Origin: Pseudoalteromonas sp. S2755
Lineage (GTDB): Bacteria; Pseudomonadota; Gammaproteobacteria; Enterobacterales; Alteromonadaceae
Length of the DNA stretch: 54,202 nucleotides
Assembly: GCF_005886535.1 (NCBI RefSeq)
Contig: NZ_PNDS01000131.1
Location: 1 to 54,202, forward strand
Reading direction: 5' to 3'
The position numbers were made by a program, and so were the translations under genes. Below the pieces are notes generated by a model. The model saw only the letters and a list, made by a program, of their open reading frames with translations. It ran no database searches and was not told the DNA's origin. Positions within the stretch are counted from its first letter, which is position 1; every line of letters begins with the position of its first letter. Shown here one piece after another: positions 26,986-37,060 of the stretch.

Positions 26986-28095
26986 ATGCAAACAAAAAGT
27001 GGAAAAATAGCTTTATATTTTCTGTTGGTCATCCTTGTGGTGATAAGTTGGTTGCCAGAATTTAATACTGCCATGATGACCTTTATTGATGATGCGCTAC
27101 TGCAGTCTTCACTCGTCTATGCTTCAGCACGTACGGTAAATGGTGCTATTTCTTTGCTGCAATCTGCAGAGGTTGGGATTGGTGTTGCCAGTATTCAGCC
27201 TGCGCAGCTACTCGATCCTATCAATGATTTAGCCGAATACATTTCTGATGTGATGCAACTAGCCATTGGCTCTTTGTTTATCCAACGTATTCTCTACACT
27301 ATTTCCACTCATATATTATTCAGTGTTGCTTTTACCGTCATCGTAATTGGGTATTTCGTATGCTGCTATTTAAGGCTTTGGCAAACGGTTAGAACTAAAA
27401 TATTAGCCACGATGCTACTGATCCGTTTTGTGGTTCCGTTTGTCATTCTATCGACGGGTCTCACTAGCCAACTGTTACTGGACCAAGAAATAAATAAACA
27501 AAGTGAAGTGGTGTCAAGCAGTGTTGACCTCTTTCAATCTCAAGCAACAAAGACCAGTGCGCAAAGTGCAAAAATAAAAGCCCAAATCACCAGCCAAAAG
27601 CAAAGCCATAGTGAGCAAATAGCGCTGTTGACTAAACAGCAGATCCGTCTTCATGGTGAAGCGACTGAACTAAATGCTGAAATTACCGCGCTGGAAGGTG
27701 ATATTGAAGCGGCTCAAGCGAACCGAAGTTTATCCGAATGGTTAACATTTACCAAAAGTGAAGAGGCAAAACCACTGATTGAAAAGCAACAGCGATTGGC
27801 CAGCGATAAAACAAAACTCGACACTCAAATAGCGCTTATCAATAGAGAAAAAGATCAACATCAACACGCAATCGAAAAGCTCAATGAGCAGCTTCACGGT
27901 AGCAATGAGGGGACGCTAAGCCGAGCAATTAAAGCGGTTTCTAGTGGTATTAGCGATATGCTCGACGCCGCTGAGTCACTCTTTATCGACTTCTTAAACG
28001 TGGTATCGCTTTTAGTGCTGAAGTTAGTATTAATGCCGCTGTTGTTTTTCTATTTGGCGAGCAAAACCTTTAAAGCGATTTGGCGAATTAAATAG
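26986..28095 (+). CDS. Membrane protein with periplasmic or cytoplasmic coiled coil, unrecognised
   Basis: A 369-residue protein with four hydrophobic helices (about 8-23, 105-129, 139-160 and 336-360) and, between the third and fourth, a long coiled coil rich in Gln, Lys and Glu (about 170-310). Helix-coiled coil-helix architecture suggests a mechanical or scaffolding role at the inner membrane. I recognise no family. AAAAGG precedes the ATG by about 13 bases. It follows the exported hydrolase by 27 bp. It precedes the export operon by 174 bp with its own intergenic region, so it is probably not part of that operon. Confidence 0.7.
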   Translation: MQTKSGKIALYFLLVILVVISWLPEFNTAMMTFIDDALLQSSLVYASARTVNGAISLLQSAEVGIGVASIQPAQLLDPINDLAEYISDVMQLAIGSLFIQRILYTISTHILFSVAFTVIVIGYFVCCYLRLWQTVRTKILATMLLIRFVVPFVILSTGLTSQLLLDQEINKQSEVVSSSVDLFQSQATKTSAQSAKIKAQITSQKQSHSEQIALLTKQQIRLHGEATELNAEITALEGDIEAAQANRSLSEWLTFTKSEEAKPLIEKQQRLASDKTKLDTQIALINREKDQHQHAIEKLNEQLHGSNEGTLSRAIKAVSSGISDMLDAAESLFIDFLNVVSLLVLKLVLMPLLFFYLASKTFKAIWRIK

Positions 28096-28269
28096 GCTAT
28101 CTAAACCAGTTATTCTTTGCTGAGCGGCAGGTTTCCCATAACTGATATTACACAGTCCCAAGTTAGGGAAAGTTCAAAAAGGTTTATTATATTAACTTAA
28201 TAAAAATCAACAGGTTAAATTTGGCCTGAATATCGTATTACCGTATAAAAATAATAACATGGTAATTCG

Positions 28270-29526
28270 ATGGATATTCACACTAGCCTTGCCAAAACAA
28301 CTAAAAAGCCATTTCGTTTGCGGTGGTTGTTAACAATTCTTATTTTGCTCGCTGCAATGCGCGTATGGATTGTGCCTCACGACCAGCAAATAGATGCAAA
28401 AAAGCTTAAATTTGCCACCGTTCAATCCGGACCGATACAGTTTAGTGTTAAAGGTTATGGCCGATTACGCTCAAAGATCAGTAGAGAGATCACGACCGCA
28501 TTTGCAGCGCAAGTTGAAACCGTACTGCATCTTCCTGGCAGCAGGGTAGAGCCAGACACCATTATTTTACAGTTAACCAATCCTGAGTTAACTCAGCAAC
28601 TCCACCGAGAAAGACTAGTACTTGCAAGGCAAAAAGCCAATGTTGAAGCATTAAGGCTAAGCCAAGAAAGTGAGCGACTAGCATTGAAAGGACAAAATAC
28701 CCTACTCAGCAGTGAGCTTGAAAATGCCAAATTGCGAGAGCAGGCTGAGCGCCAATTAGTCACTCAAGGTATAGTTTCAAGCTTAGATCATCAGCGCTCA
28801 ATATTAACGGTCGCTCAGTTAAGCGAGCGAGTAAAGCTCGCTCAGCAGCAACTTAGCCAAACTAGAGCATTACACAAGCAAAGAATTGAGATTGAGCTAG
28901 AGCTATTAAAAGAATATGAGCTGAGCTATCAGGTCGCGCTTCAGGCGGTTGAGCGATTACAAGTCACAGCAGGGATCAGCGGCATGTTGCAACAAGTACA
29001 TGTTAGTCAAGGTCAAGCAATTACACGCGGGCAGGCGCTAGCCGTGGTGGGCAGTGAGCGAACTTTGGTAGCCGATTTACTGGTGCCAGAGCGAGAAGCA
29101 AGCGAGATTATCTTAGGTCAACGAGCGCTAGTAGACACCTTTGTTGGTCAGGTTGAGGCTAAGGTCAGCCGCATTGTGCCCATCGTACAAGACGGGCGTA
29201 TTGCGATAGAGCTAGCGTTACTTGGAGAGCTGCCAAGCAATGCCCGCCCACTTTTGACTGTTGAAGGGCAAATTTTTACAGCAAAAAAGACCGCCGCACT
29301 TTCACTGATTAAGCCACCGCGTGCAATTCCACATTCTCAGAGTCAATTATTTGTTTTAGATAAACAAAACAACATGCTTATCAAAAAAAGTTTCAAGTTT
29401 GGTAAACTAGTCGGCAATGCCATAGAAGTACTCGAAGGCGGTGTATCCGGTGAGCAAGTGGTGGTGTCAGAAATGTCTGACTACCAGCACCTAGAAAAAA
29501 TAACAATTAAATCACTCAATCGGTAA
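28270..29526 (+). CDS. HlyD/MacA-like periplasmic adaptor of an ABC export system
   Basis: A 418-residue membrane-fusion protein. An N-terminal helix (about 19-35) anchors it in the inner membrane; the periplasmic part has a beta-barrel/lipoyl segment (about 55-105), a long coiled coil (about 105-230, rich in Gln, Leu and Arg), then GMLQQVHVSQGQAITRGQAL of the second lipoyl half, and a barrel domain. It would link the ABC ATPase and permease encoded next to an outer-membrane channel, which is not in this window. It is the first gene of a run of five on the same strand. The ribosome site is weak. Confidence 0.87.
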   Translation: MDIHTSLAKTTKKPFRLRWLLTILILLAAMRVWIVPHDQQIDAKKLKFATVQSGPIQFSVKGYGRLRSKISREITTAFAAQVETVLHLPGSRVEPDTIILQLTNPELTQQLHRERLVLARQKANVEALRLSQESERLALKGQNTLLSSELENAKLREQAERQLVTQGIVSSLDHQRSILTVAQLSERVKLAQQQLSQTRALHKQRIEIELELLKEYELSYQVALQAVERLQVTAGISGMLQQVHVSQGQAITRGQALAVVGSERTLVADLLVPEREASEIILGQRALVDTFVGQVEAKVSRIVPIVQDGRIAIELALLGELPSNARPLLTVEGQIFTAKKTAALSLIKPPRAIPHSQSQLFVLDKQNNMLIKKSFKFGKLVGNAIEVLEGGVSGEQVVVSEMSDYQHLEKITIKSLNR

Positions 29527-29537
29527 AGGAAGAACAA

Positions 29538-30260
29538 ATGGACAAGACAATTTTGGCATTACATCAAGTGAGTAAAGTGTTCTTTGGTGAGGATGTTGAA
29601 ACTCACGCCATTAGCAACATTAACCTTGAAATTGAAACGGGCGATTACGTTGCGATAACAGGTCCTTCAGGATCGGGAAAATCCACTCTATTGAGCATTC
29701 TTGGACTATTAGATGACATCACTTCGGACAGCTATCGCATCCAAGATACAGAAACCAGTACGCTAGACGCAGACACGCAAGCAGAGCTGCGTAATTTGCA
29801 TATCGGTTTTGTCTTTCAGTCATTTAATCTACTGGATGGGTTAACGGTATTTGATAATGTGGCTTTACCGCTTCAATATCGAGAGCCTGCGCTTGCGACT
29901 GACGAAATTGAGCGCCGTGTGATGGGCGCGCTTAAGCAAGTTGAAATGTCCCACCGAGCAAAACATAAACCAAACCAACTATCTGGTGGACAGCAACAGC
30001 GAGTGGCTATTGCGCGTGCGCTTGCAGGCGAGCCAAGTATCTTATTAGTTGATGAACCAACTGGAAACCTCGACTCTAAAAATGGTGATGCGGTAATGGC
30101 CTTGCTGGGGGAGTTGAATAGGCAAGGCACAACCATTTGTATGGTGACGCACGATATTCGCTATGCAGGTTATGCCAAGCGGCAAATTCAGCTTTTAGAT
30201 GGTGTACAGGTTTCATCAAGCGTTGCAAAACGTGATATTTGTACTGCGGAGGTGATGTAA
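29538..30260 (+). CDS. MacB-type ABC transporter ATP-binding protein
   Basis: A 240-residue ATPase of the LolD/MacB class. It shows Walker A GPSGSGKST (42-50), the Q-loop FVFQSFNLLDGLTVFDN, the signature LSGGQQQR (148-155), Walker B with DEPTGNLD (172-179) and the switch His205 in VTHD. It powers the permease encoded by the overlapping next gene (TAATG junction). AAAGGAAG precedes the ATG by about six bases. The gene lies 11 bp after the adaptor gene. Confidence 0.93.
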   Translation: MDKTILALHQVSKVFFGEDVETHAISNINLEIETGDYVAITGPSGSGKSTLLSILGLLDDITSDSYRIQDTETSTLDADTQAELRNLHIGFVFQSFNLLDGLTVFDNVALPLQYREPALATDEIERRVMGALKQVEMSHRAKHKPNQLSGGQQQRVAIARALAGEPSILLVDEPTGNLDSKNGDAVMALLGELNRQGTTICMVTHDIRYAGYAKRQIQLLDGVQVSSSVAKRDICTAEVM

Positions 30261-32686
30261 TGGGGTTTTTGCAACTTCGGCGTCAATTAGGGCTGGCAAT
30301 TAAAAGTTTGCTTCAAGTACCAAATTTTTGTATCACGCTAGTACTGACGTTGGCACTCGCATTAAGCTGCTTTTTTGTCGCATTGAGTCTGTTTAGTGGC
30401 TTTTTTATTAAGCCGCTTGAGATTGAAAATGAATCACGATTTGTGGTGGTAGAACAAAAAAATGTATACCAAGACAGGGCGTCTGAAGGGCTGCAAAGCT
30501 TTCAAAATATGCTGAACTGGTATCAGACTCCTTCCATATACGAAAAGCGAGCTTTGATCAGTAGCTTTTCCGATGTGGTTGAAAATCTAGCTGGCAAACC
30601 AAAGCTTACGCTGACTTTTGCAAGTTCGGATTATTTTAGTATGGTGAAAATGCCGCTAGCACTGGGGCGATACCTAACGCCGACGAATAGCATTAGCCAG
30701 AAAAATCCAGAGATCATTATTTCCTACAAACTTTGGCAACAATACTTCAATGGTGATGACAATGTGCTTGGGGAGAGTCTGCGGATTGTTGGCAGACTGT
30801 ACACCATCGTCGGTGTTGCTGCGCGCACGCATAGTGATCCTTACTTTTTAAGTGAAGGAAATGGGGCGCTGTGGCTTAGTTTCTCTGAAGATGAGAGATT
30901 TTTTGGTGATCAGCGCGGCGAGTATCATCCTTGGAGTAGCAGACTAAACAACTTGAAGTTACTGGCGATATTACCAGCCAATAGTGGTCAGGATATCCTC
31001 GCAGAGCAGCTATATCAAAATGTTCAACTGCACCAAAGCGAATGGAAATCGGCCGACGAAGCGTTACTTGATATTGAACCTATAGTACGTTCATATCGAG
31101 AGGTAGAATTGGCGGGACATGACAAGCTTGCCATTATCGTGTTGTTGAGTGTGTCATGCTTGGTACTCATTGCAATTTTTAATGTGAGTAATTTGTTTAT
31201 TTCTCGAGCTCACACCATCCAGCAGCAACTAGCCTTACAAGCTATGCTCGGTGCGAAGCGTAAGCTGTTGTTTCGTGGCATTTTGCTAGAAGCGCTGTTA
31301 TTGGTGTCAGGTGCTGTGCTGGTGGGGTTATTTATCGCGGCGTGGGAGTTGAGATTAGTTAAAGCGCTTACCAGTGGTTATTTGCCGCTGATTGATACCT
31401 TAACCATAGATACCACAGTGCTGCTTAGTGCTATCCTAACCGTACTGTTATTGGCTTTATTGTTTGCGTTTGTCACCTCACGCATGATTGATTTTAGCCA
31501 GCTTAAGCAAAGCATACGGTCGTCAGGTAAGGGCAGCGTAAAAGCGGTACGCATAGCGACGACAAAAACACTGGTTGCGGTACAGCTGTTTTTTACCACA
31601 GTGCTGGTACTTGGGGCGACTTTGGTGTTGTGTAAAAGCGCCGATACCTTGCTTAGACCGCTCGGAACAAAGTTGGACAATATGTATAGCGTGATGCTAC
31701 ATATTCCTGCAGATCCCACTCCATTTCCCGCGCGTTACGCCAATATTGAAGGATTCAAACTCGCGTTGGCTAACATTCCGGGCGTGTTAGGCGTCGCCCA
31801 TGGAGAAAGTCCATTACGAAGCGATGTCCCTGTGGTTGCTATGCAGGATATGGCGGGTGAATGGACACCGAGCATGGTTAGAGGTAACGTTGGGCCGGAT
31901 TATTTTGCATTAACTGGGCTTGAGCTCGTTGCCGGACGCACTTTTAGCGAAGCTGCAATTCGAGGCGAAAAGGAAGAGGCTATTGTTTCTTGGGCTGCGG
32001 CACAGGCGTTACAACCAGGTGGTGATGTGATTGGTGAAACGTATTTTATTTTTAACCCAGACGTACCTGTTGAAATAGTCGGTATCTCAAAAAACTTCAA
32101 CCACCCTAAACGTCATCATACGCTTCAAGGTAAAACGGTTTGGCTACCCGCGCTGCCTTTAGGTTATCCATTTATGATAGAAATGAAGCCGGGAGCATCA
32201 CTTACTCGCGCTCAGATCCAAAATGCCATCAGTACCGTGAATGGTCAGGCAGGAATATGGCGTTTTTCAAACTTAACAAAGACGTATCAGAGCATTACCT
32301 ATTTGGAGAGCCTGACTTTACTGCTAAGCTTTGCGCTTTGTGGTTTTTGTTTGTTGTTATCTGGGGTGGGCATTTACGGTGTGCTTAACTATAGCTTTCA
32401 ACAAAGACGCTACGAGTTTGGAATGCGAATGGCACTTGGTGCCAAAAGACACCGTTTATATCGGTTGTTATTGTCAGATACCATCGCGCCTATGCTAGTG
32501 GCGATGTTGGTTGCCATTATGGTTGTTGCGGGATTTTATATGAGTGTTTCGTCAGATTGGTTGTTGGCAAAATCTAGCTGGTTGCTGGTGGTGATTGTTA
32601 CCATGTTGGCTTTTGCGTTAGCCACGGCGATTTACCCAATGAAACAGTTAATAAACTCGACACCAATGCGTGCATTAAAACATTAA
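30260..32686 (+). CDS. ABC permease with two MacB/FtsX modules
   Basis: An 808-residue permease. I start at ATG 30260, within the TAATG overlap with the ATPase gene and behind a near-perfect GGAGGTGA; an in-frame upstream start at 30239 would lie inside the ATPase gene. Two repeated modules are seen, each with an N-terminal helix, a large periplasmic domain and an FtsX-type bundle of three helices: helices near residues 20-40, 280-305, 330-355 and 380-405, then 430-455, and three more in the last 130 residues. EFGMRMALGAKRHRLYRLLL is the FtsX signature. Such double permeases are typical of antimicrobial-peptide and macrolide-type exporters; the cargo is unknown. Confidence 0.9.
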   Translation: MGFLQLRRQLGLAIKSLLQVPNFCITLVLTLALALSCFFVALSLFSGFFIKPLEIENESRFVVVEQKNVYQDRASEGLQSFQNMLNWYQTPSIYEKRALISSFSDVVENLAGKPKLTLTFASSDYFSMVKMPLALGRYLTPTNSISQKNPEIIISYKLWQQYFNGDDNVLGESLRIVGRLYTIVGVAARTHSDPYFLSEGNGALWLSFSEDERFFGDQRGEYHPWSSRLNNLKLLAILPANSGQDILAEQLYQNVQLHQSEWKSADEALLDIEPIVRSYREVELAGHDKLAIIVLLSVSCLVLIAIFNVSNLFISRAHTIQQQLALQAMLGAKRKLLFRGILLEALLLVSGAVLVGLFIAAWELRLVKALTSGYLPLIDTLTIDTTVLLSAILTVLLLALLFAFVTSRMIDFSQLKQSIRSSGKGSVKAVRIATTKTLVAVQLFFTTVLVLGATLVLCKSADTLLRPLGTKLDNMYSVMLHIPADPTPFPARYANIEGFKLALANIPGVLGVAHGESPLRSDVPVVAMQDMAGEWTPSMVRGNVGPDYFALTGLELVAGRTFSEAAIRGEKEEAIVSWAAAQALQPGGDVIGETYFIFNPDVPVEIVGISKNFNHPKRHHTLQGKTVWLPALPLGYPFMIEMKPGASLTRAQIQNAISTVNGQAGIWRFSNLTKTYQSITYLESLTLLLSFALCGFCLLLSGVGIYGVLNYSFQQRRYEFGMRMALGAKRHRLYRLLLSDTIAPMLVAMLVAIMVVAGFYMSVSSDWLLAKSSWLLVVIVTMLAFALATAIYPMKQLINSTPMRALKH

Positions 32687-32688
32687 AG

Positions 32689-32706
32689 TTTGGGCGTAAG
32701 CCCAAA
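32689..32706 (+). terminator. Hairpin between transporter and two-component genes
   Basis: TTTGGGC (32689-32695), loop GTAA, GCCCAAA (32700-32706) form a 7-bp stem 3 bp after the permease stop. The T run is missing, so partial termination or RNA stabilisation is likely, lowering regulator expression relative to transporter. Confidence 0.5.
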
Positions 32707-32726
32707 TAAAATATAAGTAGGAAGTG

Positions 32727-34061
32727 ATGACGCCAGTTTTAATCATCGACGACAACCCTGACGTGCGAATGTCAGCCACCATAGTGCTACAAAGTCATGG
32801 TTTTATGAGTCTTGAAGCCGCACACCCAGATGAAGCTAAAGCTCTTTTATCGCAGCAGCCCGTTGCGCTTATTTTGCTTGATATGAACTTCAATAGAGAT
32901 ACAACCTCAGGAAAAGAAGGGCTGCAATTTCTTAGTTGGTTGAGACAAGCGCAAATAAGTGTGCCTGTGGTTGTTATTACTGCGTGGGCCAAGGTTGAAC
33001 TTGCGGTCCAAGCAATGCAGTTGGGCGCATGTGACCTCATTGAAAAACCTTGGCAAAACCAGCGACTGTTGAACACCGTTAGACGCTACACCAAAAGTGC
33101 TGAAGCGCTATCGTCACCACATGATCTAAGCACAGACAAGAACGCAACCACTCAGTTATTTCAGCAAGCTCAGCGGGTTGCAAAAACCAATGCCAACGTA
33201 CTTATTTTGGGAGAAAATGGCTGCGGAAAAAGTCAGTTAGCTAAATATATTCATGAGAATAGCGGTCGCTCTGAGCACGCTTTTGTGAGCGTGAATATGG
33301 CCGCTATTCCAACGGAATTATTTGAAAGTGAGTTATTTGGCCATCGCAAAGGCGCATTCACCGATGCAAAAGCAAACCGCATTGGACGGTTTGAAATGGC
33401 TGAAAATGGCACTTTGTTTCTAGATGAAATCGGCAGCTTGCCGCTACCACTTCAGGGCAAGCTATTACGCGTGCTTGAAACGGGTGAATATGAAGCCGTG
33501 GGAGATTCTGAAACGCGCCGCAGTAACGCGCGGATCGTGTCTGCCACTAATACGGATTTGTCAGAAGCGATTAACGCTGGGCAGTTTCGACAGGACTTAC
33601 TCTATCGCTTAAATACGGTGGTGCTAAAGGTGCCACCACTTAGAGCGAGGTTAGCAGAGCTTCCAAACTTAGCAGCCCATTTTTTAGCTAAACACACTAG
33701 GCGTCATGGTAATGATACCGGACGGGCGCGTACGCTAACTGCTGCGGCGCTGGACAAATTATTGAGTTACAGCTGGCCTGGTAATATTCGTGAGCTATCT
33801 CATGTCATTGAACGAGCAGTGATTTTAGGACTTCAGCCTGAGATAACGGCGGATGATATTGAGCTTGAGGAAGGTGTACCAGAGCAAGAGATCCCACTTT
33901 TGAGCCTAGAAGAAGCCGAAAAACGCATGATTGCAAGAGCGATCCGCCATTTCGATGGCAATGTAGTGGCCGCAGGAGCGTTTTTGGGCTTGAGTAAATC
34001 TGCAATTTATCGACGCCTAGAAAAGCATGATATTAGCCCAAAGGCAGAGCTTGGTGACTAA
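32727..34061 (+). CDS. Sigma-54-dependent response regulator
   Basis: A 444-residue NtrC-family regulator. The receiver domain has the acidic pair Asp8-Asp9 and the phosphorylation site Asp52 (ILLDMNF), with Lys107 at the conserved place. The AAA+ domain has Walker A GENGCGKS (162-169), the sigma-54 contact loop GAFTDA (209-214) and FLDEIGSLP. The C-terminal helix-turn-helix of Fis type is visible in [20 protein letters not shown]. It starts at ATG 32727 (AGTAGGAAG upstream); a GTG at 32724 is directly adjacent. It probably activates the exporter operon from a sigma-54 promoter. The histidine kinase gene overlaps its end. Confidence 0.93.
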   Translation: MTPVLIIDDNPDVRMSATIVLQSHGFMSLEAAHPDEAKALLSQQPVALILLDMNFNRDTTSGKEGLQFLSWLRQAQISVPVVVITAWAKVELAVQAMQLGACDLIEKPWQNQRLLNTVRRYTKSAEALSSPHDLSTDKNATTQLFQQAQRVAKTNANVLILGENGCGKSQLAKYIHENSGRSEHAFVSVNMAAIPTELFESELFGHRKGAFTDAKANRIGRFEMAENGTLFLDEIGSLPLPLQGKLLRVLETGEYEAVGDSETRRSNARIVSATNTDLSEAINAGQFRQDLLYRLNTVVLKVPPLRARLAELPNLAAHFLAKHTRRHGNDTGRARTLTAAALDKLLSYSWPGNIRELSHVIERAVILGLQPEITADDIELEEGVPEQEIPLLSLEEAEKRMIARAIRHFDGNVVAAGAFLGLSKSAIYRRLEKHDISPKAELGD

Positions 34062-35325
34062 GCTGGCATCACTTGAGCACAAGTTACAGGTGGGCTTTGC
34101 GATACCTATAATCACACTTGCTATGCTCGCGCTTGGGATGATCTACTATTTTGAGCTTACGCTGTTAAGTGCAATCACTTTGTTGCTCGGTATGATGCTC
34201 CCCTCTGCATTCGCACTGAGCTACAGTTATCGGGCAGTAATGCAGGTGCTTGAAAATTTGGCTGTCCAATTGGACGGTGTGACCAACGAAGAGTTTGGTG
34301 TATGGCAGTTAGCGCAATACCGCAAGGGCCGGGTTGAATTGCTCAAGGCCGAGCTCAAAGAAGCTGCCACACGACTACAGCAAAAGCGTCAAGAATATGG
34401 TCAGAATGAAGCTTTTGTATTTAATTTTATTAGCGAACTCACCCTGCCAATTGTGGTACTTGATGCGCATCATCATGTGTATTTTGCCAATCATGCTATG
34501 AATACGGTGTATCCAGAGCAGGTGTTGCATGGTGCACATGCTAAAACACTGGCGCTTCAGTATGTGGATGAACAATGGCAGCATACGCAGCACATCTCTC
34601 GATTTAGCATTGCGGCTCATAAGCTATACCGGGGGCAGCGGGTCTATCAATTACTGGTGTTTTTCTCAGTAGAGCAAGCGCTGCGAGATAATGAAAAGCA
34701 GGTATGGCAAAAGCTACTGTCGGTGCTCAATCATGAAGTGCGAAACGCCTTAACTCCGGTCTACTCAATGGCACAATCCCTACAACAAGATGGTCATATA
34801 ATTTCACCTGAGATGCAGCAAACTATGCTCGGGATAATAGAAAGCCGTGCCGCTCATTTACAGCAATTTGTTGCAAACTACGCACAAGTAGCACAGCTTC
34901 CACCCGTTGATATGCACAGCATTGAGGTAGAGTTGCTGGTATCGCGCTGGCAAGCTTTGTTTCCCGGTGTTGAGATAAAGGCGCTTAATAAAGGCTTGGT
35001 TTATTGTGATGAAGCTCAGCTAACGCAGGCTATGATAAACCTTGTCAATAATGCTGAGCAAGCAAATCAATCTGCGGGGAATGATGGCATAACGCTAACC
35101 CTAGATAAACCAAAAAATTGGTGCTTTACCCTAGAAGATAACGGCGCTGGTATCGCCAATCCAGATAACCTTTTTGTACCTTTCTATTCCACTAAACCAA
35201 ATGGCTCAGGTATCGGTTTGGTGTTGAGCCGGGAGCTTATTCGTAATCAGCAAGGGGAGTTGCATTTGGCGAATTTACCTGACAATAAAGGAGCTCAAGC
35301 TGTGGTTACTTTGCTTTCGCGTTAA
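34054..35325 (+). CDS. Sensor histidine kinase partner of the sigma-54 regulator
   Basis: A 423-residue membrane kinase of the NtrY-like class. Two helices in the first 75 residues are followed by a PAS-like region. The H box is SVLNHEVRNALTP, the N box INLVNNAEQAN and the G boxes EDNGAGIAN and GSGIGLVLSREL. I start at GTG 34054, which overlaps the regulator's stop by 8 nt with AAGG nine bases upstream; an ATG at 34027 would overlap by 35 nt. Both lie at the end of the regulator gene, so the two proteins are translationally linked. A 10-bp hairpin follows the stop. Confidence 0.9.
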   Translation: MTKLASLEHKLQVGFAIPIITLAMLALGMIYYFELTLLSAITLLLGMMLPSAFALSYSYRAVMQVLENLAVQLDGVTNEEFGVWQLAQYRKGRVELLKAELKEAATRLQQKRQEYGQNEAFVFNFISELTLPIVVLDAHHHVYFANHAMNTVYPEQVLHGAHAKTLALQYVDEQWQHTQHISRFSIAAHKLYRGQRVYQLLVFFSVEQALRDNEKQVWQKLLSVLNHEVRNALTPVYSMAQSLQQDGHIISPEMQQTMLGIIESRAAHLQQFVANYAQVAQLPPVDMHSIEVELLVSRWQALFPGVEIKALNKGLVYCDEAQLTQAMINLVNNAEQANQSAGNDGITLTLDKPKNWCFTLEDNGAGIANPDNLFVPFYSTKPNGSGIGLVLSRELIRNQQGELHLANLPDNKGAQAVVTLLSR

Positions 35326-35332
35326 TAATAAG

Positions 35333-35358
35333 TGGTGATAACTTGGTCGTTATCACCA
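35333..35358. terminator. Terminator between convergent genes
   Basis: TGGTGATAAC (35333-35342) pairs perfectly with GTTATCACCA (35349-35358) around a 6-nt loop, 8 bp after the kinase stop. The convergent lipoprotein gene ends at 35369. Confidence 0.6.
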
Positions 35359-35368
35359 TCTGGCAGGT

Positions 35369-36823
35369 CTAATCGTTGAGTGTTTTTTTAATCAACAAAC
35401 CCGCCATAGAGATATCAGTAGAATGTGTCATGGGCGCATTCTCAAGTCCCACGGCGCTTAACACGCCATTTTGAATGGTTAAATCTTGGAAACTGGCGGA
35501 ACGTGCTGTGCTAGTGGTTTCAACAGCAATATCGGCTAGGTTTTCAAGGTTGATTTTTCCAATAAACGCCTTGCTATGTTCAACCCAGCTATTTGTGTCC
35601 ACTTGTACACCACCAGTATGGCCGTACACAAATAATGTGTCGTTGCTGATCTTTACTCCACGTAGCACATCTTCTTTATCTAAGTCATACCAATAACGCT
35701 CAGCAGCCCTTTCACCATGGTAAATTTTTACTAAGCCAATATCCCATTCGCTTGAATACCTTGTTTTACCCGTTTTGTTGCGGCGTGCCGATATACCAAC
35801 AAATACACTGTCTTGGTGTACTTGAACATCCTCCACTAACGATGAGTCAGTATCACTGATAAATTGTTCATTGAGTTGTTCGCCGTCTACATTAAAGGTT
35901 TTTACAATCATGTGCATCGCACTTTGCTCTGTGTTATCGGGTATCACATGGTTGGTTGAAAACTTATGATTGTAGGCAGGAATTGCATCAGTACTAATAT
36001 TTTGCACTGTGTATAAAAATCCGTTCTCAGAGAGCGCCATTTCAATTGCTTCAGACGCACGCGAACTGTTAGCCCAGTAACGAATATCGATCAGCTTTTG
36101 CCATTTAAGTTGGAGGTTTACGTCGTATTTCGCAACCTTTTGACCTCCGTTGTTATAACTGACGTACAAGTTGTTGTCATGGCAGGAAAATTTTACATTG
36201 TTAAAGCGCCACCATGTAATGCTAGTTTGCGTATATGGAATCTCACTCAATGGATTGTCTGTCGGAATAATAGTGAATGGCTTTTGAAGCCAAGCACTCT
36301 TATCAGCTGGGATATCATATTTAACGTCCATTGATAACGCCTTCATTTCAGCACTTTGTAGCAAAGTTCCAGAGCCATCGTAGCGTTCAAGTTGTACACT
36401 GAACTGATCAGTATCTTCACGTTTAAATCGACCTATGACGTATTCTCCTGAGTCAAAAACACAGGCATCAACAAATCCTTCTTGCGTTTTCTCATATTGA
36501 TAAGTTTGACCCTCTAGGTTCGTGATCGCATAAAATCCTTCTTTATTACCTGATTCTTCAACACTTGATGTTTCTCCAAGCACTAATAGTTTGTTGTCTT
36601 TTAAGTTGAAGACGCGCTCCAAAGTCGTGGTGTAACCCAAGTCGCTCGAGTAAACATGATTGTTTTGGTCCAGTGCCGTGATATTGAGTTTGTTTTCTGT
36701 GGCAGAGGGGGGTGGTGTGACCGTTTTGGGTGGCGGTGCCTGGTCTTGTGAGTCAGTTGAAGAGCTACCGCAACCAGTTAGTAGGGTAATAGTTGCAACT
36801 GCAATAGTTAATCCTAAACGCAT
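35369..36823 (-). CDS. Lipoprotein, unrecognised
   Basis: A 484-residue lipoprotein: the signal peptide ends with LLTGC (Cys18), followed by a Ser/Pro-rich linker (QAPPPKTVTPPP). The rest is beta-rich, with repeated strands of similar length and Trp/Asp-Gly turns, compatible with a propeller, but no named repeat is obvious. The residue after Cys18 is Gly rather than Asp, so sorting to the outer membrane is expected. It is a single gene with its own upstream region and ends at the shared hairpin. Function unknown. Confidence 0.8.
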   Translation of the reverse strand: MRLGLTIAVATITLLTGCGSSSTDSQDQAPPPKTVTPPPSATENKLNITALDQNNHVYSSDLGYTTTLERVFNLKDNKLLVLGETSSVEESGNKEGFYAITNLEGQTYQYEKTQEGFVDACVFDSGEYVIGRFKREDTDQFSVQLERYDGSGTLLQSAEMKALSMDVKYDIPADKSAWLQKPFTIIPTDNPLSEIPYTQTSITWWRFNNVKFSCHDNNLYVSYNNGGQKVAKYDVNLQLKWQKLIDIRYWANSSRASEAIEMALSENGFLYTVQNISTDAIPAYNHKFSTNHVIPDNTEQSAMHMIVKTFNVDGEQLNEQFISDTDSSLVEDVQVHQDSVFVGISARRNKTGKTRYSSEWDIGLVKIYHGERAAERYWYDLDKEDVLRGVKISNDTLFVYGHTGGVQVDTNSWVEHSKAFIGKINLENLADIAVETTSTARSASFQDLTIQNGVLSAVGLENAPMTHSTDISMAGLLIKKTLND

Positions 36824-37060
36824 AGTAAAATCCTTTCAAAAGTGAATCAAAGAAGTAGAGGTTACAAAATATACTAACTTAGGAACAAAATAGAGTTGTA
36901 AAAGAATGTTATCTTAGCGGGATTTTTTGTTATGCCAGTTTTTGTGCGTCAATTTCATCAACTTCGCAATATTTGAATATTTATCTTTGTTTGGAATTTG
37001 TAACCTCTCCAGATAAGTAGTTTTACCTTGCCATGTTATGGCAACTGAGGATTAGTTTAC

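Noticed and set aside
28222..28237. Sigma-54 promoter upstream of the exporter operon
   Set aside because: TGGCCTGAATATCGTA has the GG at -24 but GT instead of GC at -12; too weak to list, although the regulator suggests a site nearby.
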